A stretch of 64,000 bases of DNA from Salinimicrobium catena (GCF_900102915.1 NZ_FNGG01000003.1:292573-356572), one strand, 5' to 3'. Shown: positions 55,663 to 63,613, counted from the stretch's first letter. The notes: generated by a model not told the origin, from the letters alone. Program-made: numbers and translations.

Positions 55663-57138
55663 ATGGAAAATCAGTTATTTGCGGTTATTGATGTGGAAAC
55701 CACGGGCGGAGGTATAAACGGAAATCGTCTGACCGAGATCTGCATTGTGCTACTTCGAGGGCCGGTAATCATAGATAAATTTACGAGCCTCATCAATCCT
55801 GAAGAGGAGATCCCCCGTTACATCACCGCTCTTACCGGAATTGACAACTCTATGCTGGAAGATGCGCCGAAATTTCATGAGGTGGCGAAAAACATAGAGG
55901 AGCTTACCCGTGATGCCATTTTTGTGGCCCATAACGTGAATTTTGATTACAATGTGCTGCGGAATGAATTCCGGGAACTGGGGTTTGAATATACCCGTAA
56001 AAAGCTTTGTACCGTACGTCTTTCCCGAAAACTGATTCCTGGTTTATTTTCTTACAGCCTGGGAAGGTTGTGTGACTCCATCAACATTCCTATTATCAAC
56101 CGGCACCGGGCCGAAGGGGATACAGACGCCACAGTGATCCTTTTTCAAAGGTTGCTGTCTCTGGATGATAATTTTAAGGTTATCAATTCTTTTCTGCACG
56201 CCCGCTCGCGTCAGGCTACCTTACCTCCGCATATTGAAGCAGAACAGATCAACGAGCTGCCTGCATCGCCAGGCATTTACCTGTTCAAAGACCGGCAGCA
56301 TAAGGTGATCTACGCGGGCAAAGCCGTTGATATTAAAAAACGAGTGGTCTCTCATTTCTATGACCGCATGAGCAAAGAATACCAGCTGGGCCAGGAAACC
56401 TTCCACATCGATCATGAATCTACGGGCAACGAATTAATTGCCCTTCTTCTGGAGGCCGAATGCATCAGGAAATACTATCCCAAGTTCAACAGGGCGCAGA
56501 AACGGCCGGGTCCGGTGTACCAGCTTGTGAGTTATACCAATCAGCGTGGTATCCTGCAGCTGGCAATGGAAAAGACGAATAAGAACAGGGAAGCTGTCGG
56601 TATTTTTTACAGCCGCTATTTGGCCCAGGAAAAGCTGGAACAGCTGTGCAGGGAATTTAACCTATGTCCAAAGTATTGCAGTTTGCAATCAAATGTGGAG
56701 GAATGTTCACATTACAGCATTGTTAGCTGTGAAGGCATTTGTTCAGGAAAAGAGGAGGTGGAGGCTTACAATAAGAAAGTAAGGAAAGCCATAGCTTCTT
56801 TAACCGAAGAATCGTCGACCTTCGTTATAAGGGAGAAGGGGCGAAGCTTTAAAGAAGAAGCTTTTGTGCTGGTCAAGGAGGGTCAGTACCAGGGTTTCGG
56901 ATTTATTGATGCCGAAACTCAAATAAGCAAATTAGAAGATTACGAAGTTTTTTTAAAGCGGCAAACTGCTACTTACCACACCAATAAGATCCTTAGTAAT
57001 TACCTCCGGAAGCAGGGAGCACCTAAGCTGATCTTTTTTGACAACGAGTCTGGAACACCGCCGGATCGTCCGGTTGCCAGGGCAAAAAGGAATGCGGCGG
57101 TGATGGCCTCTCATGGTACACTGTCACTTTTCAATTAA
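55663..57138 (+). CDS. Exonuclease (DnaQ-like) fused to GIY-YIG (UvrC-like) domain
   Basis: 491 aa. DEDDh-type 3'-5' exonuclease domain (FAVIDVETTGG with Asp and Glu; FVAHNVNFDYNVL; HRAEGDTDAT) at 1-170, then a GIY-YIG domain of UvrC type at about 200-285 (GIYLFKDRQHKVIYAGKAV, then IKKRVVSHFYD). The C-terminal part with Cys residues (CPKYC, EECSHYSIVSCEGIC) resembles a zinc-binding segment. Codons and GC content resemble the chromosome rather than the AT-rich defence genes on its left. Probably a DNA-repair nuclease; possibly a core gene carried in or trapped between insertions. Confidence 0.85.
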   Translation: MENQLFAVIDVETTGGGINGNRLTEICIVLLRGPVIIDKFTSLINPEEEIPRYITALTGIDNSMLEDAPKFHEVAKNIEELTRDAIFVAHNVNFDYNVLRNEFRELGFEYTRKKLCTVRLSRKLIPGLFSYSLGRLCDSINIPIINRHRAEGDTDATVILFQRLLSLDDNFKVINSFLHARSRQATLPPHIEAEQINELPASPGIYLFKDRQHKVIYAGKAVDIKKRVVSHFYDRMSKEYQLGQETFHIDHESTGNELIALLLEAECIRKYYPKFNRAQKRPGPVYQLVSYTNQRGILQLAMEKTNKNREAVGIFYSRYLAQEKLEQLCREFNLCPKYCSLQSNVEECSHYSIVSCEGICSGKEEVEAYNKKVRKAIASLTEESSTFVIREKGRSFKEEAFVLVKEGQYQGFGFIDAETQISKLEDYEVFLKRQTATYHTNKILSNYLRKQGAPKLIFFDNESGTPPDRPVARAKRNAAVMASHGTLSLFN

Positions 57139-57152
57139 CAATTAATAGGATC

Positions 57153-57263
57153 TCAAATAGGTGGGGCCAGCCAATTTTTAAGAGGGTGGTAGCGTCGTTG
57201 AGAGATCAATTCGCCGTTGAAAACGTTGCTGCCGTTACAACCGGTTTTAGGGGCTACCTTCGT
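57153..57263 (-). other. 36-codon open frame without a start codon, unexplained
   Basis: Minus-strand reading gives ...NGELISQRRYHPLKNWLAP and a stop, which looks like the C-terminus of a protein, but there is no ATG and an in-frame stop precedes it. Its + strand GCGTCGTTG (57192-57200) partly resembles 60961-60968 of mnmE (CGTCGTTG). It may be the remnant of another insertion. Nothing else is seen in 57139-57282. Confidence 0.2.
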
Positions 57264-57282
57264 TTATTTAACTTCAATTTTC

Positions 57283-57687
57283 TCAAACCCAATCCGCTCC
57301 AAAATCATCATCAACTTTTTTAGGCTGACTTAACCTCGTTAGTAAACTTTCTGCTCTAATTTGTTGTACAATTTGTTCGGTGGCAGCACTTAAGTCTCCT
57401 TTTGTCACCGGTTTATCTTCATGCTTAGTAAAAAGAGATTTTATGCCATCGGCTGCAATAGTCCCTAAACCAGCCTCAGCAATACCGGTTAAGGTAATTT
57501 TCTTATCCTCTTTCTCTTTGTTAATATTTTCAACAATGTCTTTTTGAGATTGCATTGGTGTATTCAACTTCTTTTTTCTGTTATGTGAACCGACTCGACA
57601 ACTGTCACTGCAAAAGCGTTGAACACCTCTTCTTTTCGGCTTATAGCTCTTTCCACAGTAATCACAATCGTATAAATATTTATCCAT
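57283..57687 (-). CDS. Small protein with N-terminal zinc finger (CxxC...CxxxC), unknown
   Basis: 134 aa. DCDYCGKSYKPKRRGVQRF then CSDSCRVGSHNRKKK is a short zinc finger of the same type as the one in the 60307-60687 product, so the two are likely related elements of the mobile module. A Gly/Ala-rich segment (LTGIAEAGLGTIAADGIKS) follows; the rest is hydrophilic. A perfect dyad CGTAAA-T-TTTACG (57691-57703) sits directly before its start and may be an operator. Function unknown. Confidence 0.55.
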   Translation of the reverse strand: MDKYLYDCDYCGKSYKPKRRGVQRFCSDSCRVGSHNRKKKLNTPMQSQKDIVENINKEKEDKKITLTGIAEAGLGTIAADGIKSLFTKHEDKPVTKGDLSAATEQIVQQIRAESLLTRLSQPKKVDDDFGADWV

Positions 57688-57715
57688 AAGCGTAAATTTT
57701 ACGTATGATTAACGT

Positions 57716-58030
57716 TTAAATATGGTTTTTAATTAGATAGTCATTTGCCCTTTGTTGGATTTCCTCAGATGTGGTTTTTTTCCCATTCTTTAGCCAATCC
57801 ATTATTTCTGATTTAAGGAAATAGAGTTTTCCTTTTTTGTGAAACGGTATTTTCTTTTTTTGGACCAGGCCGTAAATTGAAGTCTTTTTATAGCCGATCA
57901 ATTCGCATAATTCATCAATAGTCAAATATTGATCTTCCTGCAATAATTCTTCCTCCCGGACATACTTCAGGAGCATCTTAGCAATTAGGTGTGCGTTTTC
58001 TTCAGTTACTTCATAAACTACTTTTCTCAT
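57716..58030 (-). CDS. Excisionase-type helix-turn-helix protein
   Basis: 104 aa from ATG 58030 (an upstream in-frame start at 58126 gives a poor N-terminus). YLTIDELCELIGYKKTSIY, then GLVQKKKIPFHKKGKLYFL and KSEIMDWLKNG are the usual HTH_17/excisionase pattern. Likely the recombination directionality factor or a regulator of the integration module. It is separated from the 58237 gene by a hairpin terminator, so has its own transcript. Confidence 0.75.
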   Translation of the reverse strand: MRKVVYEVTEENAHLIAKMLLKYVREEELLQEDQYLTIDELCELIGYKKTSIYGLVQKKKIPFHKKGKLYFLKSEIMDWLKNGKKTTSEEIQQRANDYLIKNHI

Positions 58031-58185
58031 ATTCTTACTTATTTTAATATTTATTGTGGTACGAAGAACTGAAATATAGTCGCTGAGCTTCTTGGTTTTG
58101 CTGATCGCTTGAAAATTTGTTTGCAAGAGTAAGAGTTTGATCTTTAATGGTTAATGAGGTAAAGTAGAGGGGATAACCATTAAAA

Positions 58186-58211
58186 AAAGCAGCTATTTTT
58201 GTAGCTGCTTT
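58186..58211 (-). terminator. Terminator of the integrase operon
   Basis: Perfect 10-bp stem AAAGCAGCTA / TAGCTGCTTT with a 6-nt loop, followed on the minus strand by TTTT. It lies 25 bp past the stop of the gene at 58237. Confidence 0.8.
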
Positions 58212-58236
58212 AGGGAATACAATGAGGAATGTTCTT

Positions 58237-59166
58237 TTATTTTTTCGTTACCGCTTTTAATTTGTCTTTCAAAATTTGCTTTAATCTGGGTGTTTCATGC
58301 CTATTAAGTTTTGAAATAGCTCCTTCAATAACTTCCACTTTTTTCTTTGGTGTTTCCTCTTTCAAAAACCCATCATTAATTCTTCTATAGTTAGGAGGGT
58401 TTCCTGTTAAATCAGCAGAAGTATCTATTACATCCACTGTCAGGTGCAGTATTCGAAGAAATTCAGTTGTTGTCATTTCTGACCCTTGATTGATAAGTTC
58501 ATGAAGAAGGTGAAGTATATAGAGCTTTTCAGCCTGCTCAAAAAGGTCTCCTGGTTTGACTTTTATTTTTTCTAATCTGTCCTTTTCAGTTCCATCTTCT
58601 TTTTCGGTATCCTTTTTCTTTATTTCTTTTATGGCTACTTCTTCCCAGCCCGGCTCTTCACCATATCCGGGAAACCGTTCCTTTTGCATTTTGTAAAACA
58701 ACTCCGATTTCTCTGGGCTGTCATTTGGATCAAAATTCAACGTGTATTGATCGTAATTTTTGTTTAGAACATAAATGGTTTCTAAATAGGTTTTGGAGTT
58801 GGGGAAATTATTAGCAGCTAACGAATAACTTTCCAAAGTACCAAGCTCTATTGCACATTCTTTCAAAGCTAAATCACCATATTTCTCTTCTAAATCGGGG
58901 AAATCATAGTTAAAATAGCAAGTCAGGTGATCCGAATAATACTCCTTAAACCTGTTTTCAAATCTATTGTATAAGTCGGGGAAGCTGTGCTGAACTGAAG
59001 ATCTTAGGTGATTTGCTTTTTCACGCAAGTTCTTCTCAATACCGTTTGCTACAGCGGTAAAATCTTTATTTCTTTCTTTGACTTTTATTACTTCGGAAAT
59101 AACATCTGCATCTATTTCCTCTATATTCTTCTTAAAGGCATTCAGGTAAATATTTTTATAGTCCAT
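58237..59166 (-). CDS. Hypothetical protein coupled to the integrase
   Basis: 309 aa from ATG 59166, overlapping the integrase stop by 11 bp. Mostly helical, charged; a Lys/Glu-rich linker near residues 185-205 (IKKKDTEKEDGTEKDRLEK) separates two parts. The C-terminal part (KLYILHLLHELINQGSEMT, then DLTGNPPNYRRINDGFLKE) recurs in proteins encoded beside Bacteroidetes integrases in my recollection, but no named family is assigned. Probably a mobility-module protein. Confidence 0.55.
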   Translation of the reverse strand: MDYKNIYLNAFKKNIEEIDADVISEVIKVKERNKDFTAVANGIEKNLREKANHLRSSVQHSFPDLYNRFENRFKEYYSDHLTCYFNYDFPDLEEKYGDLALKECAIELGTLESYSLAANNFPNSKTYLETIYVLNKNYDQYTLNFDPNDSPEKSELFYKMQKERFPGYGEEPGWEEVAIKEIKKKDTEKEDGTEKDRLEKIKVKPGDLFEQAEKLYILHLLHELINQGSEMTTTEFLRILHLTVDVIDTSADLTGNPPNYRRINDGFLKEETPKKKVEVIEGAISKLNRHETPRLKQILKDKLKAVTKK

Positions 59167-60292
59167 CAAATTCCAGGTTTAGTTTCTTAGAAGCTTCAAT
59201 TTTTTGTCGGTCCATCACCTTCCCATAGATTTGGGTTGTGGCAACGTTTTTATGTCCCAGCATTTTTGATAAGGTATAAATGTCAGTCCCTTTTGATAAT
59301 TGTAATGTTGCGTATGTATGACGAAAATTATGGAATGATATTTTTTTATCTATCCCGGCTGCGCTTAACCATTCTTTCAAAGGCCTCGTAATTTTGGAGT
59401 ACTTAATATTCTGAAAAACCTTTCCTTCAGTAGTGCCTTCCTTTACTAATAAAGCATAGGCGTTATCGGGAATAAAATGATTTTGGATATTACCTGTTTT
59501 TCTTTCCTTAAGCTTTATGTAATGACCTTGGGACCTGTCCTGGAAAACATTCTTCCATTCCAAATTTCTAATGTCTGAGAAGCGTAAACCAGTCATAACG
59601 GAAAAAAAGGCCATACGTTTTAACGAAGGTAAGGTGCAGGTAGCTTTCGAAAGCTTTTGCAATTCCTCTTCTGTAAGGTATTCTCGGTAGGTTTCCTCTT
59701 CTTTAATGTAAACGGCATCCTCTGCAAGGTTGGAAGCCAAAAGCTTCTTCTTATACGCTCTTTTTAGCACATTGGTGAAGTTCTTGTAATAAGCTGATGC
59801 TGTGTTTCGGGAAAGATCTTTTTTGCTATTGCGCAGGGTTTTGGCTGACAGCAAAAATGCCCGATATTTTTCGACATGATAGGATAGGAGTTGTTTAGTG
59901 TTCAAATTTTTCCCGATGTACTTTTCCCAGTACTCCAACGAAGATTTCCATGAATGATAATTTCCTTTACTTCCATTGTTGTAATATTCTTCAACAATAT
60001 TGGCGAAGAAGTTATAGAAATTGGCGTCCAGGTCAATATGCTCCTTTAAGCCATACTCCTTATTTCGAATATCCATCAACCGCTTAGCTCGGATCTGTTC
60101 GGCCAATTGTATTTGTGTGGAGTTGTGCTCTCGCTCAAGCTCATTTTTAGGATTTTCGAAGATCTTGAGTTTTAGGAATTCTCTTCGAGTAGGTTTACCT
60201 GTCTTGGGATTGATGATTTGAGGATAGAAGTCAAGATAAAGGCTGAGTTTTCCATTAGCCAGTTTTTTACTTCTCAGTGTTACGTTTGCCAT
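59156..60292 (-). CDS. int: Tyrosine recombinase (integrase) of the island
   Basis: 378 aa. N-terminal arm-binding part (LRSKKLANGKLSLYLDFYP), SAM-like core-binding domain (about 105-190), then catalytic domain with the RHRY set: TGLRFSDIRNLEW (Arg I), ISFHNFRHTYATLQL (HxxR), LGHKNVATTQIYGKV (His and catalytic Tyr). All residues are present, so it should be active. It lies next to the mnmE end with the att core at 60969-60991, typical for site-specific insertion into a gene 3' end. An HTH gene precedes it by 14 bp. Confidence 0.93.
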   Translation of the reverse strand: MANVTLRSKKLANGKLSLYLDFYPQIINPKTGKPTRREFLKLKIFENPKNELEREHNSTQIQLAEQIRAKRLMDIRNKEYGLKEHIDLDANFYNFFANIVEEYYNNGSKGNYHSWKSSLEYWEKYIGKNLNTKQLLSYHVEKYRAFLLSAKTLRNSKKDLSRNTASAYYKNFTNVLKRAYKKKLLASNLAEDAVYIKEEETYREYLTEEELQKLSKATCTLPSLKRMAFFSVMTGLRFSDIRNLEWKNVFQDRSQGHYIKLKERKTGNIQNHFIPDNAYALLVKEGTTEGKVFQNIKYSKITRPLKEWLSAAGIDKKISFHNFRHTYATLQLSKGTDIYTLSKMLGHKNVATTQIYGKVMDRQKIEASKKLNLEFDGL

Positions 60293-60306
60293 AATGATGG
60301 TATTTT

Positions 60307-60687
60307 CTAAGAAGTGAATAACTTATCAATTTCACTTCTGTGGATACGGGTGTTGCGCTCTGAAACCTTTGTAGCTTTAATTTTACCTTCTTTAATGAGT
60401 CTATATACAGTAGGTTTGGATAGGCTTAAAAGTTTTGACACTTCCTCTACAGTTAAAACACTCTTACCTTGAATAACATTTAAATTAGATTCTACTGGAT
60501 GGGGTAACGTAGTGGTTTTGTCTTCAACAACTCCACTCTTCGCCTCTTTTAATTTTTTCTCTCGCAGTTTGGCCTTATAAGCTCTGCTGTTACAAATCTT
60601 GCTGCAATAACGAGTCTTCAGAGTTTTTGCAATGAACTCTTTTTGACAATATTGACAGACCTTTTCGACTCGGATATTGGTAGCCAT
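60307..60687 (-). CDS. Zinc-finger plus excisionase-type HTH protein
   Basis: 126 aa. N-terminal CQYCQKEFIAKTLKTRYCSK with a further Cys (KIC) is a zinc finger like that of 57283-57687. C-terminal HTH: VLTVEEVSKLLSLSKPTVY, then RLIKEGKIKATKV. Most likely a recombination directionality factor or DNA-binding regulator. It lies between the att core with arm-like repeats and the integrase, the usual location for such proteins. Confidence 0.75.
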   Translation of the reverse strand: MATNIRVEKVCQYCQKEFIAKTLKTRYCSKICNSRAYKAKLREKKLKEAKSGVVEDKTTTLPHPVESNLNVIQGKSVLTVEEVSKLLSLSKPTVYRLIKEGKIKATKVSERNTRIHRSEIDKLFTS

Positions 60688-60790
60688 ATAAGGTTATATT
60701 TAAATATTTAAACTAATTTAAGTCTATTCAAGTATTCTTAGTTATCAAAAAGTCACCAAATAGAATTTCAATTTTTCCTCATAAAAAATG

Positions 60791-60811
60791 AGGTACAGTA
60801 AAGGTACAAAT
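60791..60811 (+). repeat. AGGTACAGTA and AGGTACAAAT repeats inside the right island end
   Basis: AGGTACAGTA (60791-60800) and AGGTACAAAT (60802-60811), about 160 bp from the att core at 60969. The second is identical to two copies at 31692-31739 near the left end, in the same orientation. Candidate arm-type sites for the integrase. Confidence 0.5.
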
Positions 60812-60861
60812 TCGACCTAAATTTAACTGATTTTTTCTAAAAATAAATTAGAGCAAAAAAT

Positions 60862-60888
60862 AAAAGCCCTTTAAAATTAAGGGCTTTT
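60862..60888 (-). terminator. Terminator after mnmE
   Basis: AAAAGCCCTT / AAGGGCTTTT perfect 10-bp stem with a 7-nt loop and T-rich flanks, 28 bp past the mnmE stop on the minus strand. If the att model is right, it belongs to the element and is brought in with the new mnmE end. Confidence 0.75.
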
Positions 60889-60916
60889 GAGGTTTGAAAT
60901 TTTTTTTTGAGTCAAA

Positions 60917-62365
60917 TCATTTGCCAATACAAAAATTCGCAAAGATATTCCCCAGCAGGTCGTCGTTGGTGATCTCGCCGGTGATCTCTCCAAAGTAGTG
61001 GAGAGCCTCGCGAATGTCGATGGCCAAAAGGTCACCGGAAAGGTTGTTGTTCAAACCTTCCTGCACCTTGTTGATCTCTTCCAGAGCGCTGAGCAGCGCG
61101 TTGTAATGCCGGGTGTTGGTGACGATGGTGTTGTTGTTGCGCAGTTCGCCGGTGTTGAAAAATTGCAATAGTTTTTGCTGAAGGTCTTCGACGCCCTCTC
61201 CGCTTTTCGCGGAGATAGTATTGAGATCTGAGATATGAGATTTGAGATTTGCTCTGGCTTCACGACTTAATTTGTCAACCTTATTTGCCAGGATCACCAA
61301 AGGTTTCTGCGGGAACTGATTTCTGATCTTCTCGATCTCCAGTTTGACCTGATCGAGAGTGGGAGAGTTGCCGTCCTCTGAAGTAGAAGATCCTGAAACA
61401 AGTTCAGGATGACGGTCTGAAGTACTAAGGCGGGAGGCATCAAATAAATAAAGTACGACTTGAGCTTGAGAGATCTTCTCAAAGGTCCGTTTGATCCCGA
61501 TGCTTTCCACCACATCTTCGGTTTCCCTGATCCCGGCGGTGTCGATGAACCTGAAACCTACGCCGCCAATGGAGATTTCATCTTCGATGGTGTCTCTCGT
61601 GGTCCCGGCGATCTCGGAAACTATGGCGCGCTCCTCGTTCAAAAGGGCATTTAAAAGGGTAGATTTTCCAACATTAGGTTCGCCCACGATAGCTACGGGA
61701 ATTCCGTTTTTAAGGACATTACCCACCGCAAAGGAATCTATCAGTCTTTTCAGCACATGCTGAATACGGCTTACCAGGTCCTTAAACTGGTCGCGGTTGG
61801 CGAATTCCACGTCCTCTTCGGCGAAATCGAGTTCGAGTTCGATAAGAGAGGCGAAATTCAGCAGCTCCTGCCGCAGTTTCTGGATCTCGTTGGAGAAGCC
61901 GCCGCGCATCTGCTGCATGGCCATCTGGTGGCTGGCCTGGTTTTCCGAAGAGATAAGATCGGCCACGGCCTCTGCCTGACTCAGGTCCATTTTTCCGTTA
62001 AGGAAAGCCCGAAGGGTGAATTCCCCGGCTTCCGCAGAACGACAACCCTTCCTGATCAATAACTGAATGATCTCCTGCTGTATGTACGGACTCCCGTGGC
62101 AGGAGATCTCGATGGTGTTCTCACCCGTGTAGGATTTTGGTCCGTGGAAGACAGAAACCAGCACTTCATCAAGGATGCGCTCGCCGTCGATGATGTTGCC
62201 CAGGTGCAGCGTGTGGGAAGGCTGCTCCCGCAGGTCTTTCCTGCTCTTGGCCTTGAAGATTGGCGCAACCAGCTCAATGGCATCGGGGCCCGACACGCGT
62301 ATCACGGCAATGGCACCCGCTCCCGAAGGGGTGGCAAGGGCTACGATGTTGTCGTTCAGTTTCAT
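60917..62365 (-). CDS. mnmE: tRNA modification GTPase MnmE (TrmE)
   Basis: 482 aa from ATG 62365 (NDNIVALATPSGAGAIAVIR is the canonical start; the frame continues upstream to 62392). Domains: N-terminal folate-binding region (1-120), helical region, G domain with GEPNVGKSTLLNALL (Walker A), GTTRDT (G2), DTAGIRE (G3), NKVD (G4), and the C-terminal helix ending FCIGK with the catalytic Cys. With MnmG it forms 5-carboxymethylaminomethyl-U34 in tRNA. A non-canonical insertion of about 15 residues (SDRHPELVSGSSTSED) sits in the G domain before the NKVD strand. The gene end carries the island att core. Confidence 0.95.
   Translation of the reverse strand: MKLNDNIVALATPSGAGAIAVIRVSGPDAIELVAPIFKAKSRKDLREQPSHTLHLGNIIDGERILDEVLVSVFHGPKSYTGENTIEISCHGSPYIQQEIIQLLIRKGCRSAEAGEFTLRAFLNGKMDLSQAEAVADLISSENQASHQMAMQQMRGGFSNEIQKLRQELLNFASLIELELDFAEEDVEFANRDQFKDLVSRIQHVLKRLIDSFAVGNVLKNGIPVAIVGEPNVGKSTLLNALLNEERAIVSEIAGTTRDTIEDEISIGGVGFRFIDTAGIRETEDVVESIGIKRTFEKISQAQVVLYLFDASRLSTSDRHPELVSGSSTSEDGNSPTLDQVKLEIEKIRNQFPQKPLVILANKVDKLSREARANLKSHISDLNTISAKSGEGVEDLQQKLLQFFNTGELRNNNTIVTNTRHYNALLSALEEINKVQEGLNNNLSGDLLAIDIREALHYFGEITGEITNDDLLGNIFANFCIGK
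60969..60991. repeat. Right attachment core inside the mnmE 3' end
   Basis: Codes on the minus strand for GEITGEIT of MnmE and matches 31602-31624 at 22 of 23 positions (single difference at 60974, C versus T). It lies 52 bp inside the stop codon; the distal part of mnmE on the integrase side would come from the element. Confidence 0.65.
61391..61409. repeat. Palindromic repeat element inserted in frame in mnmE
   Basis: TCCTGAA-ACAAG-TTCAGGA is a 7-bp perfect dyad. Read on the minus strand it encodes the HPELVSGS peptide found in unrelated bacterial proteins where this repeat family has been inserted. It falls in the G domain of MnmE without breaking the frame. Only one copy is seen in this window. 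Confidence 0.65.
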
Positions 62366-62369
62366 GCTG

Positions 62370-62399
62370 CAAAGGTAAGTCTCAATTGTCAATTAACAA
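62370..62399 (-). promoter_or_regulatory. mnmE promoter
   Basis: On the minus strand TTG (complement of 62397-62399), 19-nt spacer, TACCTTTG (complement of 62370-62377), an exact consensus fit. The -7 element ends 4 bp from the ATG, so the mRNA is probably leaderless. Confidence 0.6.
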
Positions 62400-63274
62400 T
62401 GAGGCGAGGTTCGAAGTTAGAAGTTGGAAGTTGGAAAAGTTGTGAAGTTGTGAAGGTGTGGTGGACAGAGGACAAAGAACAATGATCATGGAGAACAAAG
62501 AGAATAGAAAAGAGAGAAAAGAAGATTTGAATAAGAAGTGAAGTGATCTGTCTTTTTAAAAACTTTTTCCGGCTCCTCCCGACACTTCGGGATAGGAGAG
62601 GGGTAAAACGGAAAAATGGATTTACCTGAATGTGATGATGTGACCTTGTGATGTTATGAAGGAGTAGTGGATAGAGGACAGTGGTAAATGAGCAATGAAC
62701 AATGAACAATGAACGGAAAACGGGGAACAGATAAAATTCGTGGATTCGTGGCCAAGAAATCCCATGCTCCAAATTCCAAAGTAAGGGGGCAGCGGACAGA
62801 GGACAGAGGGCAGGACGGGCAATTATCAATTATTAATGATCAATGAACAGAGAGTAAACGGGATCAGGAAAACATCCGTGCATCCGTGGCAAATTAAAAA
62901 GTGATGAAGTGAAGGAGTGAACAGAGGACAGAAGACAGAGGGCAGTGGTCAATGAGCAATGAACGGAAAACGGGGAACAGATGAAAATTCGTGTATTCGT
63001 GGCAAATTAGAAAGTGATGGAGTGACGCAGTGATGCTGTCATGCAGTGACCTTGTGAAGAGTAATCTTTGGGGTGAGGCAATTTTGAATATTAAATCTTG
63101 AATCCTGAATTTTTTGTGTAACAAATGTATTTTCCATTCGTCTTATTAGTACCTTGCAAAACATATTACTCCTACGCCGAGGCTTCGGAGTACGGGTGAT
63201 TTGAAAAATTTGAAAATTTGAGGATTTGAAGATTTTTCAAGGAACCACAAACCACAAACCACAAACAATAAAAC
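62400..63274. repeat. Repeat-filled spacer (875 bp), no gene seen
   Basis: Contains mixed repeats: GTGGACAGAGGACA-type units (62459, 62660, 62792, 62926 region), two near-identical copies of an 'AATGAACGGAAAACGGGGAACAGAT' module followed by 'ATTCGTG.ATTCGTGGC' (about 62705-62752 and 62955-63004), a related 'ATCCGTGCATCCGTGGCAAATTA' at about 62875, and GAAGTTGTGAAGTTG units (about 62440). Open frames here (62389-62829, 62894-63124, both minus) are repeat-derived and not credible. Same style as 21405-22750. Confidence 0.7.
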
Positions 63275-63613
63275 ATGAGAGAAGACAGACAATTATTAAT
63301 GCTCACGCACCTGAGTCAGTTGCTGGACCTGGTAACCGGGATAGGCGGGTTTATCGTTCCTTTAGTGATCTGGCTTACGCAAAAAGATAAGATACTTGGT
63401 ATGGACGCCCACGGGAAAATGATCCTTAACTTCCAGATAAGCCTGTTCATTTATTCCATAGTGGCCATTCCGCTGATCCTGCTGTTCGGACTGGGGATCT
63501 TTATCCTGATAGGGATAGCCATCATTGCCATAATTTTCCCGATCATCAATGCGATCAAGGTGAATAATGGGGAAATTCCTTCCTATCCGCTGACGATACA
63601 GATCTTGAAGTAA
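63275..63613 (+). CDS. DUF4870 membrane protein
   Basis: 112 aa. LTHLSQLLDLVTGIGGFIVP and LVIWLTQKDK, then DAHGKMILNFQISLFIYSI, and two further TM helices fit DUF4870 (usually three to four TM). The conserved GKxxLNFQxS segment is present. Function unknown. Its start is preceded by A/C-rich ACAAACCACAAACC repeats rather than an RBS. Confidence 0.88.
   Translation: MREDRQLLMLTHLSQLLDLVTGIGGFIVPLVIWLTQKDKILGMDAHGKMILNFQISLFIYSIVAIPLILLFGLGIFILIGIAIIAIIFPIINAIKVNNGEIPSYPLTIQILK

Larger units (their letters stand above)
31602..60991. mobile_element. About 29.4-kb integrative defence island in the 3' end of mnmE
   Basis: Bounded by direct repeats of an mnmE segment (31602-31624 and 60969-60991), with a tyrosine recombinase (59156-60292) and HTH genes at the mnmE-proximal end, and AGGTACAAAT-type repeats inside both ends (31692-31739; 60791-60811). 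The cargo is almost entirely restriction and nuclease genes and is AT-richer than the flanks, apart from 55663-57138. The intact mnmE C-terminus would be supplied by the element itself. Integration at mnmE/trmE (thdF) is known for SGI1-type islands in Proteobacteria; the recombinase here is of a different, Bacteroidetes type. A composite origin (two insertions at the same site) is possible. Confidence 0.65.

Noticed and set aside
57283..60687. Small 3.8-kb element bounded on the left at about 57.2 kb
   Set aside because: The only mnmE-like words there (CGTCGTTG) are short and gapped, whereas 31602-31624 is a far better match; kept only as an alternative.
62389..63124. Two minus-strand open frames (146 and 76 aa) and overlapping ones
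   Set aside because: Derived from intergenic repeats; serine/phenylalanine-rich low-complexity translations with no family.
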